Notes: a model not told the origin generated them from the letters alone. A stretch of DNA of 64,000 nt from Cellvibrio sp. pealriver (GCF_001183545.1 NZ_KQ236688.1:1083149-1147148), one strand, 5' to 3'. Positions 16,683 to 26,186 are shown, numbered from the stretch's first letter. Made by a program: numbers and translations.

Positions 16683-18269
16683 ATGTCTAATCAAATAGTA
16701 GAAGCAAATTCGGCGATCAACCTCAGGGTGCTGATGTGGTTATATTTGTTGGCGGCCCTGTTTTTTTCTCAATCTGTATTCGCAGCATCTGGTCACACTG
16801 TCCTGACAGGAACGAGTGTGAAATTTTATGTGACAGCTGCTCCTTGGGCTGATGTGCATTACACCGTAAATGGTCTCAACCAGCAAAATATCCGCATGAC
16901 TGCAAGTGGGACAAACCATGAGTACACAGCAAGTGGTATCGCTACCGGTTCAGTGATTCGCTATTTTTTTACCATCGGCGATACCAGCGGTGGAGCAACC
17001 GATACTGCCTGGGTTCAATTCACACTGACAAATCCAACCACACCACCACCGTCTGGCGTTGCGCGTTTATACCAGCACTGCAATTACGGCGGCACAACGG
17101 CCAGTTTGAACGTAGGCAGTTATACGTTGAGCCAACTGCAAGGATTGGGTGTGCGTAACGATGATGTGTCATCACTACAGGTGAACAGCGGTTACGAAAT
17201 CCTGCTTTATCAGCATGATAATTTTGGCGGCACTGTGATCACCAAGTCGGGCAACGATGATTGTCTCGTCAACGATAATTTTAATGATGCGGCCAGCTCC
17301 GTTGTTGTACGTGCAATCAATACGACTAATCCGGGCACACCTGGCACTGCCAACGGTACACACAAGCGTTTAAAAATTATTAATGGCTGTGGCGATCCCA
17401 TGTGGGTGCAATGGTTGACTGCACCGGGCGTTACCTTCAACGGTGCCAATCGTTTGCGATTGCCAAGCCTTGGTAGTTCAGTGGAATACGATATTCCCGA
17501 TAAAGGTTTGCCCAGTATGCGTTTCTGGCCAGGTTTTGGCTGCGATGCCAACGGCCATAATTGTCGGGTAGGCGCGAGCGGTGGCCCTGCAAGTTTAGGT
17601 TTTACTTGTCCTGCTGGCGGTTGTGCACCACCCATCGATTCCAAATTTGAAGCGTCATTTGGTTGTATTCCTGGTGTAAGCGACGCGCAATGCGCACAAA
17701 ACCCTTCTGCACCAGGTACGCCTTTGGGGCGCGGCGACTGGTGGAATAACAGTTTTGTAGATGGTTACACCGCGCCCATGAAAGTGGTGGTGAAAGGTAA
17801 TTGCCCGGTAGGGCCACAGCCTGCACCTGTGTTTGGTCCCGGTGGCCCTCCTGGTGGTGTAATTGATTGCTCGACAATCCGCATTTCCGATTGTCCGACC
17901 AATGAAAATTTGAGCACAGATGGCCGTTATCCTGCGCTTGCGAATGTGAATTTAATTGCGACGAATCCAATCACAGGTGCACAAGCCGGCTGCTATTCAC
18001 CTGCTGCGAAACTCACGTATCGCAATTGGCCATCGACTACGCCGATATACAACCCGGCAGATCCCCAAGCGCAGATGTATACCTGCCCAACGCCGCCTAT
18101 TTCACCAGAGCAGTGTATGGCGGGGCCTGCAGATCGCACCAAGTATCGCAACATGGTTCATTCCCATTGCGATACCTATGCCTACGCCTATGACGATGGA
18201 GTAGGGCTATCCAGTTGCCCTGCAGCAACCAACTTAGTGTATGAAGTGACCTTCTATTGCCCACGTTAA
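16683..18269 (+). CDS. Secreted CBM56 - beta/gamma-crystallin - thaumatin-like (GH152-like) protein
   Basis: 528 residues. A long signal peptide (cleavage near FAAS, residue 35) is followed by a CBM56-like beta-1,3-glucan-binding module (about 36-120: WADVHYTVNG, RYFFTIGD, TDTAWVQFTL), a beta/gamma-crystallin domain (about 127-212) with two calcium-clamp motifs (NDDVSS and NDAASS), and a Cys-rich thaumatin-like domain (about 223-527: KIINGCGDPMWVQW, GFGCDANGHNC, GRGDWW, SHCDTYAYAYDD). Thaumatin-like proteins bind or cleave beta-1,3-glucan in plants and fungi; bacterial copies are rare. Catalytic activity cannot be asserted. It sits beside a laminarinase carrying the same crystallin type. Confidence 0.85.
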   Translation: MSNQIVEANSAINLRVLMWLYLLAALFFSQSVFAASGHTVLTGTSVKFYVTAAPWADVHYTVNGLNQQNIRMTASGTNHEYTASGIATGSVIRYFFTIGDTSGGATDTAWVQFTLTNPTTPPPSGVARLYQHCNYGGTTASLNVGSYTLSQLQGLGVRNDDVSSLQVNSGYEILLYQHDNFGGTVITKSGNDDCLVNDNFNDAASSVVVRAINTTNPGTPGTANGTHKRLKIINGCGDPMWVQWLTAPGVTFNGANRLRLPSLGSSVEYDIPDKGLPSMRFWPGFGCDANGHNCRVGASGGPASLGFTCPAGGCAPPIDSKFEASFGCIPGVSDAQCAQNPSAPGTPLGRGDWWNNSFVDGYTAPMKVVVKGNCPVGPQPAPVFGPGGPPGGVIDCSTIRISDCPTNENLSTDGRYPALANVNLIATNPITGAQAGCYSPAAKLTYRNWPSTTPIYNPADPQAQMYTCPTPPISPEQCMAGPADRTKYRNMVHSHCDTYAYAYDDGVGLSSCPAATNLVYEVTFYCPR

Positions 18270-18345
18270 TGCCATGCACAAGGTGATATGCATAATTTAT
18301 AAAAAATATTTTCTGGATGAAAAGTGTGAATTAAAAGGAAGGATA

Positions 18346-18377
18346 AAAACCTGTGCGATGTTTATCGCACAGGTTTT
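18346..18377 (+). terminator. Terminator after the thaumatin-like gene
   Basis: AAAA-CCTGTGCGAT (18346-18359), GTTT loop, ATCGCACAGG-TTTT (18364-18377): a 14-bp perfect stem. Confidence 0.85.
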
Positions 18378-18488
18378 GTTGTTGAGGGGGGCACAATAAA
18401 AAAAGTAGTAATAACAAAGTGGTGAAGCATGCAGATCTTTCAGCGATGCAAAACCATTAACTCATCAATCTTGATAAAGGTACCCGTA

Positions 18489-20006
18489 ATGAATAATAAA
18501 AAGTTAACAGGATGGAAATACCTGTCTGCGTTATTTTGCGCCTGCATTGGTTTTTCATCAGCAGCACAGGCAGTGGTCTATCAAGCAGAAAATTACAACG
18601 CGTTTTACGATACTACACCGGGTAATACCGGCGGTGTTTTCCGTGGTGATGCTGTCGATATCGAAGCAACTAGCGATACCGGCGGTGGCTATAACGTGGG
18701 TTGGATCGAAGCGAATGAATGGCTTACGTACAATAATTTATCGATTCCAACAACGGGCAGCTACACCATCCGTATGCGTGTGGCATCGCCAAATGGTGCA
18801 ACCGCGTCAGCGGATTTAAATGGCGGCGCTATTGTGCTGGGTGATTTTATTATTCCGGCAACAGGCGGCTGGCAAAATTGGACAACGGTAACACGCACCG
18901 TCAACATCAATGCAGGTACTTATAATCTAGGCGTTTTTGCAAAAACTAACGGCTGGAATTTTAACTGGATTGAAGTCGTATCAAACGGATCGGGTACTGC
19001 ACGTGCAACAGTATTCCAGCACTGCCCATACACCGGTTGGTCAGTTGGCTTGGATGTTGGCTCATACAACCTGGCGGCGTTACAAGCGCGCGGCTTTGTT
19101 GATAATGATATGTCATCCATTCGTGTGTCTGCCGGTTATGAAGCAGTGCTGTATCAAGGCGATAACTTTACCGGTACATCACGTGTTGTCACCGCTGATG
19201 ATGATTGCCTGAATAACGAAGGGTTTAACGATAACGTGACCTCTGTTGTGATTCGTGCTGCGTCTAACAGCCGTCCACTTGTGTTTGCAGATGAATTCAA
19301 CAGCATCAACACCGCGAACTGGACTTTTGAAACCGGCGGTGGCGGTTGGGGTAATAACGAGCGTCAGTATTACACTGGCGGGCAAAACGCATTTATTCAG
19401 TTCGATGCACAAGCTGGTAGCAATGTGTTGGTGATTGAAGCTCGCCGTGATAACCCTGCGAATTACAATTGTTGGTATGGCCGTTGTGAATACACATCAA
19501 CCCGTATGATTTCGCGCGATAAAAAAACCTTTAAATATGGTCGTATTGAAGCGCGTTTGAAGTTGCCACAAACACAAGGTATCTGGCCTGCATTCTGGAT
19601 GTTGGGTTCTAACCTGGGTTCAGTAGGTTGGCCTGCCTCAGGTGAAATCGACATTATGGAGCACGTCGGTTTTGAACCAACGACTACTCACGGTGCAATT
19701 CACGGCCCAGGCTACTCAGGTAATACACCATTCATGGGTACGCATAATTTAGGCGAGTATGTGGATGTGAATTATCACGTGTACGCTGTTGAGTGGGATA
19801 CCAATGGCATTCGCTGGTTCCGCGATAACATCCAGTTCTATTCGGTTACTCGCGCACAAGTACAAAACTATGGCGCTTGGGTATTTGATAATCCATTCTT
19901 CTTATTGCTGAACGTAGCAGTAGGTGGAACCTGGCCAGGTAGCCCGGATGCAGGCAGTGTGTTCCCGCAACGCATGTATGTGGATTATGTGCGTGTTTAT
20001 CAATAA
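18489..20006 (+). CDS. Secreted CBM6 - beta/gamma-crystallin - GH16 laminarinase
   Basis: 505 residues from the ATG at 18489, which is preceded by AAAGG and starts a clean signal peptide (ending AQA-V); the upstream in-frame ATG at 18429 would bury it. Domains: CBM6 (about 28-165, VYQAENYNAFYD, GWIEANEWLTY, FNWIEV), beta/gamma-crystallin (about 170-258, calcium-clamp motifs NDMSS and NDNVTS), GH16 (about 262-505) with catalytic ExDxxE in GEIDIMEHVG (E386, D388, E391) and the Trp-rich WPAFWMLG. The last block matches the laminarinase group of GH16 and predicts endo-beta-1,3-glucanase activity. It is secreted and probably partners the preceding thaumatin-like protein. Confidence 0.92.
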   Translation: MNNKKLTGWKYLSALFCACIGFSSAAQAVVYQAENYNAFYDTTPGNTGGVFRGDAVDIEATSDTGGGYNVGWIEANEWLTYNNLSIPTTGSYTIRMRVASPNGATASADLNGGAIVLGDFIIPATGGWQNWTTVTRTVNINAGTYNLGVFAKTNGWNFNWIEVVSNGSGTARATVFQHCPYTGWSVGLDVGSYNLAALQARGFVDNDMSSIRVSAGYEAVLYQGDNFTGTSRVVTADDDCLNNEGFNDNVTSVVIRAASNSRPLVFADEFNSINTANWTFETGGGGWGNNERQYYTGGQNAFIQFDAQAGSNVLVIEARRDNPANYNCWYGRCEYTSTRMISRDKKTFKYGRIEARLKLPQTQGIWPAFWMLGSNLGSVGWPASGEIDIMEHVGFEPTTTHGAIHGPGYSGNTPFMGTHNLGEYVDVNYHVYAVEWDTNGIRWFRDNIQFYSVTRAQVQNYGAWVFDNPFFLLLNVAVGGTWPGSPDAGSVFPQRMYVDYVRVYQ

Positions 20007-20033
20007 TTTTATTGATCATGTTTGATTCAAATA

Positions 20034-20060
20034 AAAACGGCAGCTGAGGCTGCCGTTTTT
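20034..20060. terminator. Bidirectional terminator between laminarinase and chemotaxis receptor genes
   Basis: Stem AAAACGGCAGC/GCTGCCGTTTT (20034-20044 with 20049-20059), TGAG loop, flanked by an A-run and a T-run, so it serves both convergent genes. Confidence 0.9.
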
Positions 20061-20075
20061 ATTACAAGCAAAAAA

Positions 20076-22217
20076 CTAGCGCGCCGTTACCTGAAAAACT
20101 CCTGCTAATTGATGAAGCTTGGTTGCCGTATTTTTTAACCTGTCTGAACTGATGTGCAACGCGCGAACGACCTTGTTCATCGTCTGGCTTGCACTTGCAA
20201 CTTCGCGTACATGATGTCCATGTTGCTGGCTATTACTGTCAATATGATGAATGATGTTAAACATGCGCTCGACAATGTGATGCAGCTGCGAGTTATCAGT
20301 TGAGGCTTCTTCTGCGAGGCGCAAACCGCGGTCAACATCGGCAACGCTTGCTTCCATATAGTCTGCAGCCGATTGTGATTCCTGACGAATCTTTTCAATT
20401 TTTTCACCAATTTCCTGTGCGACAACCGCTGTCCTACTGGCGAGATTACGCACTTCTTCTGCGACTACAGAAAACCCGCGCCCGTATTCACCTGCACGTG
20501 CCGCCTCAATAGCAGCGTTCAGAGCCAATAAATTGGTTTGGCTGGTAATATCACTGATTTGCGACACCATATTGCCAATTTCCAGTGTGCGGTTATTCAG
20601 CGTGTGTATCGTGCGTGCTGAGGTATCCACTACATCACGGATACTTTGTGTGCCGGTGCGCACAGATTCAAATTGACTGCGCGCTTGTTCTACAACGGCT
20701 TCCATTATTTTTTTCATATCGCTGGCTGTGCCCGAGGCATTGCTGATTTCCTGCAATTGGTTGTGCATCAGCTCCAGCATTTTTTCCATTGAGTTAGATA
20801 CATGGTGAGACGATTGGTTTGCCTCGGTGTTGCGCTTTAACAAGCTATCGCTATTTTTCATGACTTCGTCAGCGGCTCGGATAACTTCACCGACGATATG
20901 ATCAAGGTTATCGATAAAACTGTTTGTCCATTTTCCCAAATCGCCGGTTTCATCATTGGCCAGTTTTCGTGTGTCCAATCGCTGTTGTAAATTGCCACCG
21001 CCTTCGGCAATAGTGTGGATCACCTCGGTCATTTTCCCAAGGCGTCGCGCCAAACGCCGTGGTGCGCGTTGTTGGAAAATAACGCCGCCAATAACCAGCG
21101 CAAACAATGTCAGCAGGTTAATTACAAAATGTGACCATGCCGTAAACGCATGAAGCCCCGCGTTCAATAAAAACGCACTTCCTACGCAGGCCGCATAAAT
21201 ATTCATAAATTTAAAGGTGAGTGAGCGGTGGCGATACACTTCTTCCAGATCTGCTTCACACATCATTCCCCATGTGTCTGGCGATCCAGGCAAATGAAAG
21301 GTCACCCCTTTACCAATCACAGGAATATGACGGTAATCCGAATAACCCGGATAGGTGACAAATAAATTATTGCCTTTGCGAATAGTTTCGCGCACGCCCG
21401 GGTGTAAATCCTGTGTGGCGGGGTCGGTAAAACGAATTTCAAATTCAGTGTGCTGCCGTATTTTTACCACGCCCCAATCGGTGTTGACTCCGGATTTTAA
21501 ATTTTCTCCATGGGTAAATGTATCGTCTTCAAAGCGCGAGCGGGACAGGGCGGTGCCGGTTTTAATGGCAGGATCAAAAACCGATTTCACCATAAATAAA
21601 TAATTATCCCCGGACTCGCTGAAAATATGTCCGGCCTCACGTTGGATCAAATCGCCAAGGACATCATTTGGAATTCGCGCGCACAGACAACCTTTATCGC
21701 CTGCGGTTAATTCAATTGGCAAATAAAACATCAAGGTCACTTGATCATGAAATGCAGAACTGCGTTTTCCTATCGCCAGCGTTTGTTGGTCTTGATAAGG
21801 GCCATGTAAAAAGGGTGCAGATAAGCCTGCAGACACTGCGCGGGAATTTAGATCCTGTTTTCCTACCCGCTGATGGTAAGTTGATGAAATAACAACACCC
21901 TGTTCATCAATTAAAAATAATTCTGTGCAGTCGCCCATGGTTTGCCAGGTTTTGCGCAAGATGGTTTCTGCCGCGTCATCCAATAATTGTAATTGGCTTC
22001 TGCAAGACTCCAATTGCGCCCACTGCCGTTTTACCCATTGTTGCAACAGCTTAATACGGGTATTGGCGATACTTTCAAAGGTCTGTTCCATGATGGGATA
22101 GCGCTTGTTGTTCAACCAGCAAGCCCAACCCATCGCTAACTTTCCGGTTTTTCCTGACCATTTCAGCCAGCCGCGCTCTGCGGGCGATAATTGCATTAAA
22201 TCGCTGTGTAAATGCAT
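20076..22217 (-). CDS. Methyl-accepting chemotaxis protein with N-terminal Cache-like domain
   Basis: 713 residues. There is no convincing membrane helix before the sensory region (about 50-335), which has Cache-like features ([34 protein letters not shown]). Two adjacent hydrophobic segments follow (about 345-400), then a HAMP domain ([21 protein letters not shown]) and a cytoplasmic signalling domain with the hairpin tip [17 protein letters not shown] and [12 protein letters not shown]. The layout resembles Aer, with sensor, membrane hairpin, HAMP and signalling module all on the cytoplasmic side, unlike ordinary periplasmic-sensor receptors. The ligand is unknown; proximity to glucanases may be chance. 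Start supported by GAAGAAG upstream. Confidence 0.88.
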   Translation of the reverse strand: MHLHSDLMQLSPAERGWLKWSGKTGKLAMGWACWLNNKRYPIMEQTFESIANTRIKLLQQWVKRQWAQLESCRSQLQLLDDAAETILRKTWQTMGDCTELFLIDEQGVVISSTYHQRVGKQDLNSRAVSAGLSAPFLHGPYQDQQTLAIGKRSSAFHDQVTLMFYLPIELTAGDKGCLCARIPNDVLGDLIQREAGHIFSESGDNYLFMVKSVFDPAIKTGTALSRSRFEDDTFTHGENLKSGVNTDWGVVKIRQHTEFEIRFTDPATQDLHPGVRETIRKGNNLFVTYPGYSDYRHIPVIGKGVTFHLPGSPDTWGMMCEADLEEVYRHRSLTFKFMNIYAACVGSAFLLNAGLHAFTAWSHFVINLLTLFALVIGGVIFQQRAPRRLARRLGKMTEVIHTIAEGGGNLQQRLDTRKLANDETGDLGKWTNSFIDNLDHIVGEVIRAADEVMKNSDSLLKRNTEANQSSHHVSNSMEKMLELMHNQLQEISNASGTASDMKKIMEAVVEQARSQFESVRTGTQSIRDVVDTSARTIHTLNNRTLEIGNMVSQISDITSQTNLLALNAAIEAARAGEYGRGFSVVAEEVRNLASRTAVVAQEIGEKIEKIRQESQSAADYMEASVADVDRGLRLAEEASTDNSQLHHIVERMFNIIHHIDSNSQQHGHHVREVASASQTMNKVVRALHISSDRLKNTATKLHQLAGVFQVTAR

Positions 22218-22471
22218 AGTTCTTCTTCACCTGTTTCCAGAGTCTGTAATAGTGGGATATTGCTTTAATTGTTGTAATAGGTGCCACGCAGAATGTGTGC
22301 CAGCTCGGGAGAGCACTGTTTATGCAGGTTTCAGCTGATAATTGTGATAATTGAGGCCAAAAATGGTGCATTTAACTGATTTATTTTGGTGCTTGAATTC
22401 CAAAATGGTGCAAATGAACGGTGTAAGAAAATACGAGAGGAGACTGAAAAATGAACAACAGAAGGTAATAT

Positions 22472-22876
22472 TTAAAAATGGCTGTTGTTGTCGAGGCGTA
22501 AATTATTGATTTTGCTTTTGCCCAATAATTTCAACAGAAGGCCACGCAGGAAGCGCAGTGCTGGATAAAAAATATGCGACAAGGTTTTTGATTTGAATAA
22601 CCAATAATTGATTCGATTGAAAAAACCGGAGCGGCTGCTGATCAACGCCAACGCGTGGATTGCATCAGAGCCGTAGTAAAGTTGGCTGCCCATTTTCAAA
22701 ACCATGCCTTGGTCAATGTCCCAGCCTAATGCAGTAATTTCATCCATCACTGCACTGGGTTCGCGTGCATCCTGCAGAATTAATTCGCCAATATCTTCAC
22801 GAATACGCACCACCTGACAATAGTTATCGCAGGCGGGGCATTCTTTGTCGTATACCAGGATGATAGGTGCGGCCAT
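22472..22876 (-). CDS. DCC family thiol-disulfide oxidoreductase-like protein (DUF393)
   Basis: 134 residues with the DCC-family N-terminus: VYDKECPACDNYC, containing the invariant Asp and a CxxC pair, followed by a YGSDAIHALAL block. The fold is thioredoxin-like and a redox role is inferred from the Cys pair; no substrate is known. It begins 8 nt after yceH and ends the shikimate kinase-yceH-DCC operon on the minus strand. The C-terminal tail is basic and hydrophobic, possibly membrane-associated. The 254 bp between this gene's stop and the chemotaxis receptor start holds nothing I can name. Confidence 0.82.
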   Translation of the reverse strand: MAAPIILVYDKECPACDNYCQVVRIREDIGELILQDAREPSAVMDEITALGWDIDQGMVLKMGSQLYYGSDAIHALALISSRSGFFNRINYWLFKSKTLSHIFYPALRFLRGLLLKLLGKSKINNLRLDNNSHF

Positions 22877-22884
22877 GATCTTGT

Positions 22885-23568
22885 TTAGATTGCGGTATCA
22901 CGAGTGCCATTTAATTCGAGCAGCTCAGCGACTTGTTTTTCAAGTACTTCAATACGCTGTTCAAGAGAATGGATTTTATCTTCCAGCTCTACGCGTGAGT
23001 CACTGCTGGTCGATTTGCTAGCTGCTTGTGCGGCAATTGCGCTTAAGTCCGGTTGCCCGCAGAGCAGGTGAGTGTAGCGGTCCTCGCGTTGACCAGCTTG
23101 CCGTGGTATGTGGATAACCAGCGGTTTTGTTTTTGCGCAAAGTTGCTGCAGCTTTTCTTCTAACGCACGCGGCGACTCAAACTCAAACATACGTTGGGTG
23201 CGCGTTAAAATTTCCGATACCGTTTGCGCACCGCGCAGTAGCAACACAGTGAGTATTGCCTGGGTTGCTTTATCGACACTGAGTACGCGTGTCAGGCGCT
23301 GGTCATAGCGAGCGGCGCGGGTTCCATAATCTACCGTTATGAATTGACGATCTTGTAATTCACTTACGCAACGCTGGACGGTGCCATTATCGTAGTTGCT
23401 GACGGGTTCACGGCTGGTTTTTTGGTTGCAGGCCAACACCAGGCTATTGAGTGTTAAAGGGTATTGATCTGGTGTGGTCAGTTGTTTTTCCATTAGCGAG
23501 CCTAATACGCGCGCTTCTATGGTATTGAGTACTGGCTCATCTGCAGTGGTTGTACTGGTAGGTTCCAT
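22885..23568 (-). CDS. yceH: YceH family protein (DUF480)
   Basis: 227-residue cytoplasmic protein with two winged-helix folds. The conserved N-terminal segment is visible: EARVLGSLMEKQLTTPDQYPL followed by NSLVLACNQKTSREPV. The second domain contains VLLLRGAQTVSEIL. The last about 35 residues form a predicted coiled coil (LEDKIHSLEQRIEVLEKQVAEL). The function is not established. It lies 6 nt after the shikimate kinase gene and 8 nt before the DCC gene, so the three are probably one transcript. Confidence 0.92.
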   Translation of the reverse strand: MEPTSTTTADEPVLNTIEARVLGSLMEKQLTTPDQYPLTLNSLVLACNQKTSREPVSNYDNGTVQRCVSELQDRQFITVDYGTRAARYDQRLTRVLSVDKATQAILTVLLLRGAQTVSEILTRTQRMFEFESPRALEEKLQQLCAKTKPLVIHIPRQAGQREDRYTHLLCGQPDLSAIAAQAASKSTSSDSRVELEDKIHSLEQRIEVLEKQVAELLELNGTRDTAI

Positions 23569-23574
23569 AATGTC

Positions 23575-24105
23575 TCAGGCTTCGTATTGGATAAAGGCTT
23601 CTGCTTCTTCGTAGATCACTTCATCAATCAATTGCTCCAGATTTTTATCTTTGCAATCAATCACTATGTCTGCGTATTGCAAATAAAGCGGGCGGCGTTC
23701 GGCATACACATCGGCAAAGGTTTGGTTCGCCGGGCGCGCTATGCCGCGCGTATTCATGTTGTGAATCCGGCTCTCCAATATATTCAGTGGTGTGTCTAAA
23801 AAAATAATGGGGCCGAAGTGTTTTAAGTGTTGCATGGCGGCGCTGCTATAAACAGCGCTGCCACCTGTTGCAATAATATGGTTGGGATACTGCGCTTTTA
23901 GCAGCACTTTTTCTTCTGCTTCGCGTAGCGCGAGATGGCCTTGCTCGTTGAGTATATCTTGCAGGGTTTTACGATGTTCCAATTGGATCAGTAAATCGGT
24001 ATCGACAAAATCTTTGGCAAGGCTTTTGGCCAACAACAAGCCCAGTGTGCTTTTTCCTGCCCCGGGCATGCCAATCAAAATCAAACTTTGGTGATAAGGA
24101 TTCAT
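23575..24105 (-). CDS. Shikimate kinase family protein
   Basis: 176-residue P-loop kinase: Walker A GMPGAGKST, shikimate-binding DTD (VDTDLLIQ), the ATGGSAVY loop (usual GGG varied to GGS), and the lid RGIARP. It catalyses ATP-dependent 3-phosphorylation of shikimate in aromatic amino-acid synthesis, if active. It is not beside aroB, where the main aroK of gammaproteobacteria normally sits, so this is probably a second, AroL-like copy or a related kinase of different substrate. First gene of a three-gene operon with yceH and DCC. Confidence 0.82.
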   Translation of the reverse strand: MNPYHQSLILIGMPGAGKSTLGLLLAKSLAKDFVDTDLLIQLEHRKTLQDILNEQGHLALREAEEKVLLKAQYPNHIIATGGSAVYSSAAMQHLKHFGPIIFLDTPLNILESRIHNMNTRGIARPANQTFADVYAERRPLYLQYADIVIDCKDKNLEQLIDEVIYEEAEAFIQYEA

Positions 24106-24218
24106 AAGCTTGCTCCTGCAATAGATAAACAGCGGCGTTACAAAGCAAACATCGGTAGGAAAGGTGAGTGATGGCCCTCCGAGTCTGTTAACTATAGCCG
24201 ATCAACTACCTTTCGGGG

Positions 24219-24506
24219 TTAGCTATTGCACAGGTCTTCAAACGCATCCACTACGTATTCTTCATCCTCTTCGGAAAGCTCCGCCAGATCCATAATGCAG
24301 GGTTCGTTGATACCGAGTACCTCTTCGATCTCTTCAAAGGGGAGGTGGGCATCCAGCGCGCGTTTGACGTATTGTTGCACGGCTGTGTGAATTGCACTTT
24401 CATTACCGCGTGCGGCTTGCAGTTCTGTCACTGTGGAGTTGGTCAGCCATTGGATAAAAGCAGTGTGCTCTTGCTCGGAGTTATTGGCGTTGGCGTCGTA
24501 GTTCAA
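24219..24506 (-). CDS. Acidic hypothetical protein
   Basis: 95-residue protein I do not recognise. It starts at a TTG with a strong GGGGA site 6 nt upstream. It is very acidic, especially the C-terminal third (ELSEEDEEYVVDAFEDL), mostly helical, with no membrane segment or Cys motif. It lies 51 nt downstream of the HD-GYP gene on the same strand and may be co-transcribed, which could tie it to the same signalling output, but this is only positional. An imperfect TCCCC/GGGGA hairpin (about 24512-24540) separates the two. Confidence 0.62.
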   Translation of the reverse strand: MNYDANANNSEQEHTAFIQWLTNSTVTELQAARGNESAIHTAVQQYVKRALDAHLPFEEIEEVLGINEPCIMDLAELSEEDEEYVVDAFEDLCNS

Positions 24507-24557
24507 GATAGTCCCCTATATCAATTTATGTATATGGGGATTATAAAGGATTTATCG

Positions 24558-25877
24558 CTAGACGAGCGCAGTATCTTGCAGGTCAATTTGGTGCAGCAAG
24601 GCACTGCATTGGCTGAATGCAGTTTGTTCATGTGAAATATTTTCTACAGCTCGTTCCATCAGGTTTTTTAAATGAACTAATTGATCATGAATTTGATCCT
24701 GCATTACGCTGATTTCAATCAGTGACCAGCCTTCGTTGTTATCCTGCTCCTGGGGATTGCGGTTACGTAAATTAGATAGCCAGTCTTCCTGCTCTGGTTG
24801 CAGTATGCCGCTACGCACCACAGAAATAGCAAGTCTGCCCATAACCGCACTGATTGAGCGGATGATCGGGGTTTGAGGGAGCGAAAATAATTGTTGGGAA
24901 AGGCTGCGCGCATTCGCGAACTGCTGGCGCAATTTTTGTTGCCGATTCAGCAGTGCCTCTACTGACGGTAGCTCTAATAAATTTTCATGTGGTGCAGGGG
25001 CTTCTTTAAATAAAACAGTAGCTGCATCATAAACAGATTCAAAATAAATGTTATCGCTGAGTTTGAGCGCCGCTAACAACATGCTGTGCGCATGTACACC
25101 ATAATCCTGATAGCGGCTGTGATTAAAAATAATATTGTCGGTTGCGGCAATAATTTGGCTGACAATCGAAATTTTGTCTCCGAATAATTGACGTGGATAG
25201 CCGGTTCCATCAATCCGCTCGTGGTGATCAATAATAGCCTGGCTAATTTCCTTGGGAAGTCCGGGTACCATCGCTAAGAAACGTTGCGCAATAAGCGGAT
25301 GAGCTTGTAATGCTTTCCATTCATGAGCGCTGAACCCATGGCTTTTCTCGCGCAACTCCGAAGCCAGATAAAGAAACCCTACATCGTGAAATAAGCCTGC
25401 AATAAAGGTGGCCTGTATTTCTGGCAGGCTGAGGTTCAGTTTTTTGGCAATTGCAACACCGGCAAGCGCGCTGAATATTCCCTGGAAATAAATATGCTGC
25501 GCACGCAATGCCATTACCGTTAAATTTTGTTTGAGGAGTGGATATTTCTCATAAAAAAGGCACGCAATGCGCAAGGTTTTTTGATAACTCTCATTGTTGG
25601 TGACAGCGTACAAACCCGGTAAGTTTTTGGCGAATTTATTCAGGTATTCAAAGAGCTGATGCGCATCAAGACTATTGGCGATACCAACGCATTGCTCAAG
25701 TGGTTTTATTAACTTGTGTTGCAGAAGAATTTGTGAGCGTTTTTCATCCAGCGAAGCACCTTCGGAAAGAAGTAATACCCCTTGCTGGTTAAAAATGTCT
25801 TGCGTAGTAATGACCGGTTGCTTCTTATTAACTTCAATGAGGTTCAAGCAATAATTATTTTGCTGGCTATCAGTCAT
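24558..25877 (-). CDS. HD-GYP domain protein, probable cyclic-di-GMP phosphodiesterase
   Basis: 439 residues from the ATG giving MTDSQQNNY; a TTG start 19 codons upstream (25934) is possible but has no ribosome site. An N-terminal region of about 150 residues without clear family precedes the HD-GYP domain: HD pair in GLFHDVGFLYL, then HHERIDGTGYP and AATDNIIF. All expected metal ligands appear present, so hydrolysis of cyclic-di-GMP is likely. The C-terminal about 120 residues are helical. No membrane segment, hence cytoplasmic. Confidence 0.88.
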   Translation of the reverse strand: MTDSQQNNYCLNLIEVNKKQPVITTQDIFNQQGVLLLSEGASLDEKRSQILLQHKLIKPLEQCVGIANSLDAHQLFEYLNKFAKNLPGLYAVTNNESYQKTLRIACLFYEKYPLLKQNLTVMALRAQHIYFQGIFSALAGVAIAKKLNLSLPEIQATFIAGLFHDVGFLYLASELREKSHGFSAHEWKALQAHPLIAQRFLAMVPGLPKEISQAIIDHHERIDGTGYPRQLFGDKISIVSQIIAATDNIIFNHSRYQDYGVHAHSMLLAALKLSDNIYFESVYDAATVLFKEAPAPHENLLELPSVEALLNRQQKLRQQFANARSLSQQLFSLPQTPIIRSISAVMGRLAISVVRSGILQPEQEDWLSNLRNRNPQEQDNNEGWSLIEISVMQDQIHDQLVHLKNLMERAVENISHEQTAFSQCSALLHQIDLQDTALV

Positions 25878-26102
25878 TACTCTATCCAGGTGCTGTAGGC
25901 CTTGCTTGGCACGAGATGCAATATCGGGAAGCAATATTAAGATGCAACATTAAGCCTATGGGTGTTGTGTTAGAGGATAGAACATCAAAAAGATAATGCC
26001 AGAAAAAGCTTATTAAATATTTGATTTATAGTGTTTTTATCTTAACGAACGCTGTAATGGAGTGGTGTAATAAGCTGTAATTGCTATGCCAAAGTGTATG
26101 TG

Positions 26103-26125
26103 ATGGGGCCACTAATTGGCCCCAT
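26103..26125. terminator. Hairpin in the gap between flavin reductase and HD-GYP genes
   Basis: Perfect 9-bp stem ATGGGGCCA/TGGCCCCAT (26103-26111 with 26117-26125), 5-nt loop, no T-run on either side. A weak terminator or mRNA-end stabiliser for the flavin reductase gene is the likeliest reading. Confidence 0.45.
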
Positions 26126-26186
26126 GTGATTACGGTTTACGTTATTTAGGTTCAAGTTCTGCAGGTAATAAATAACAACTACGCCG

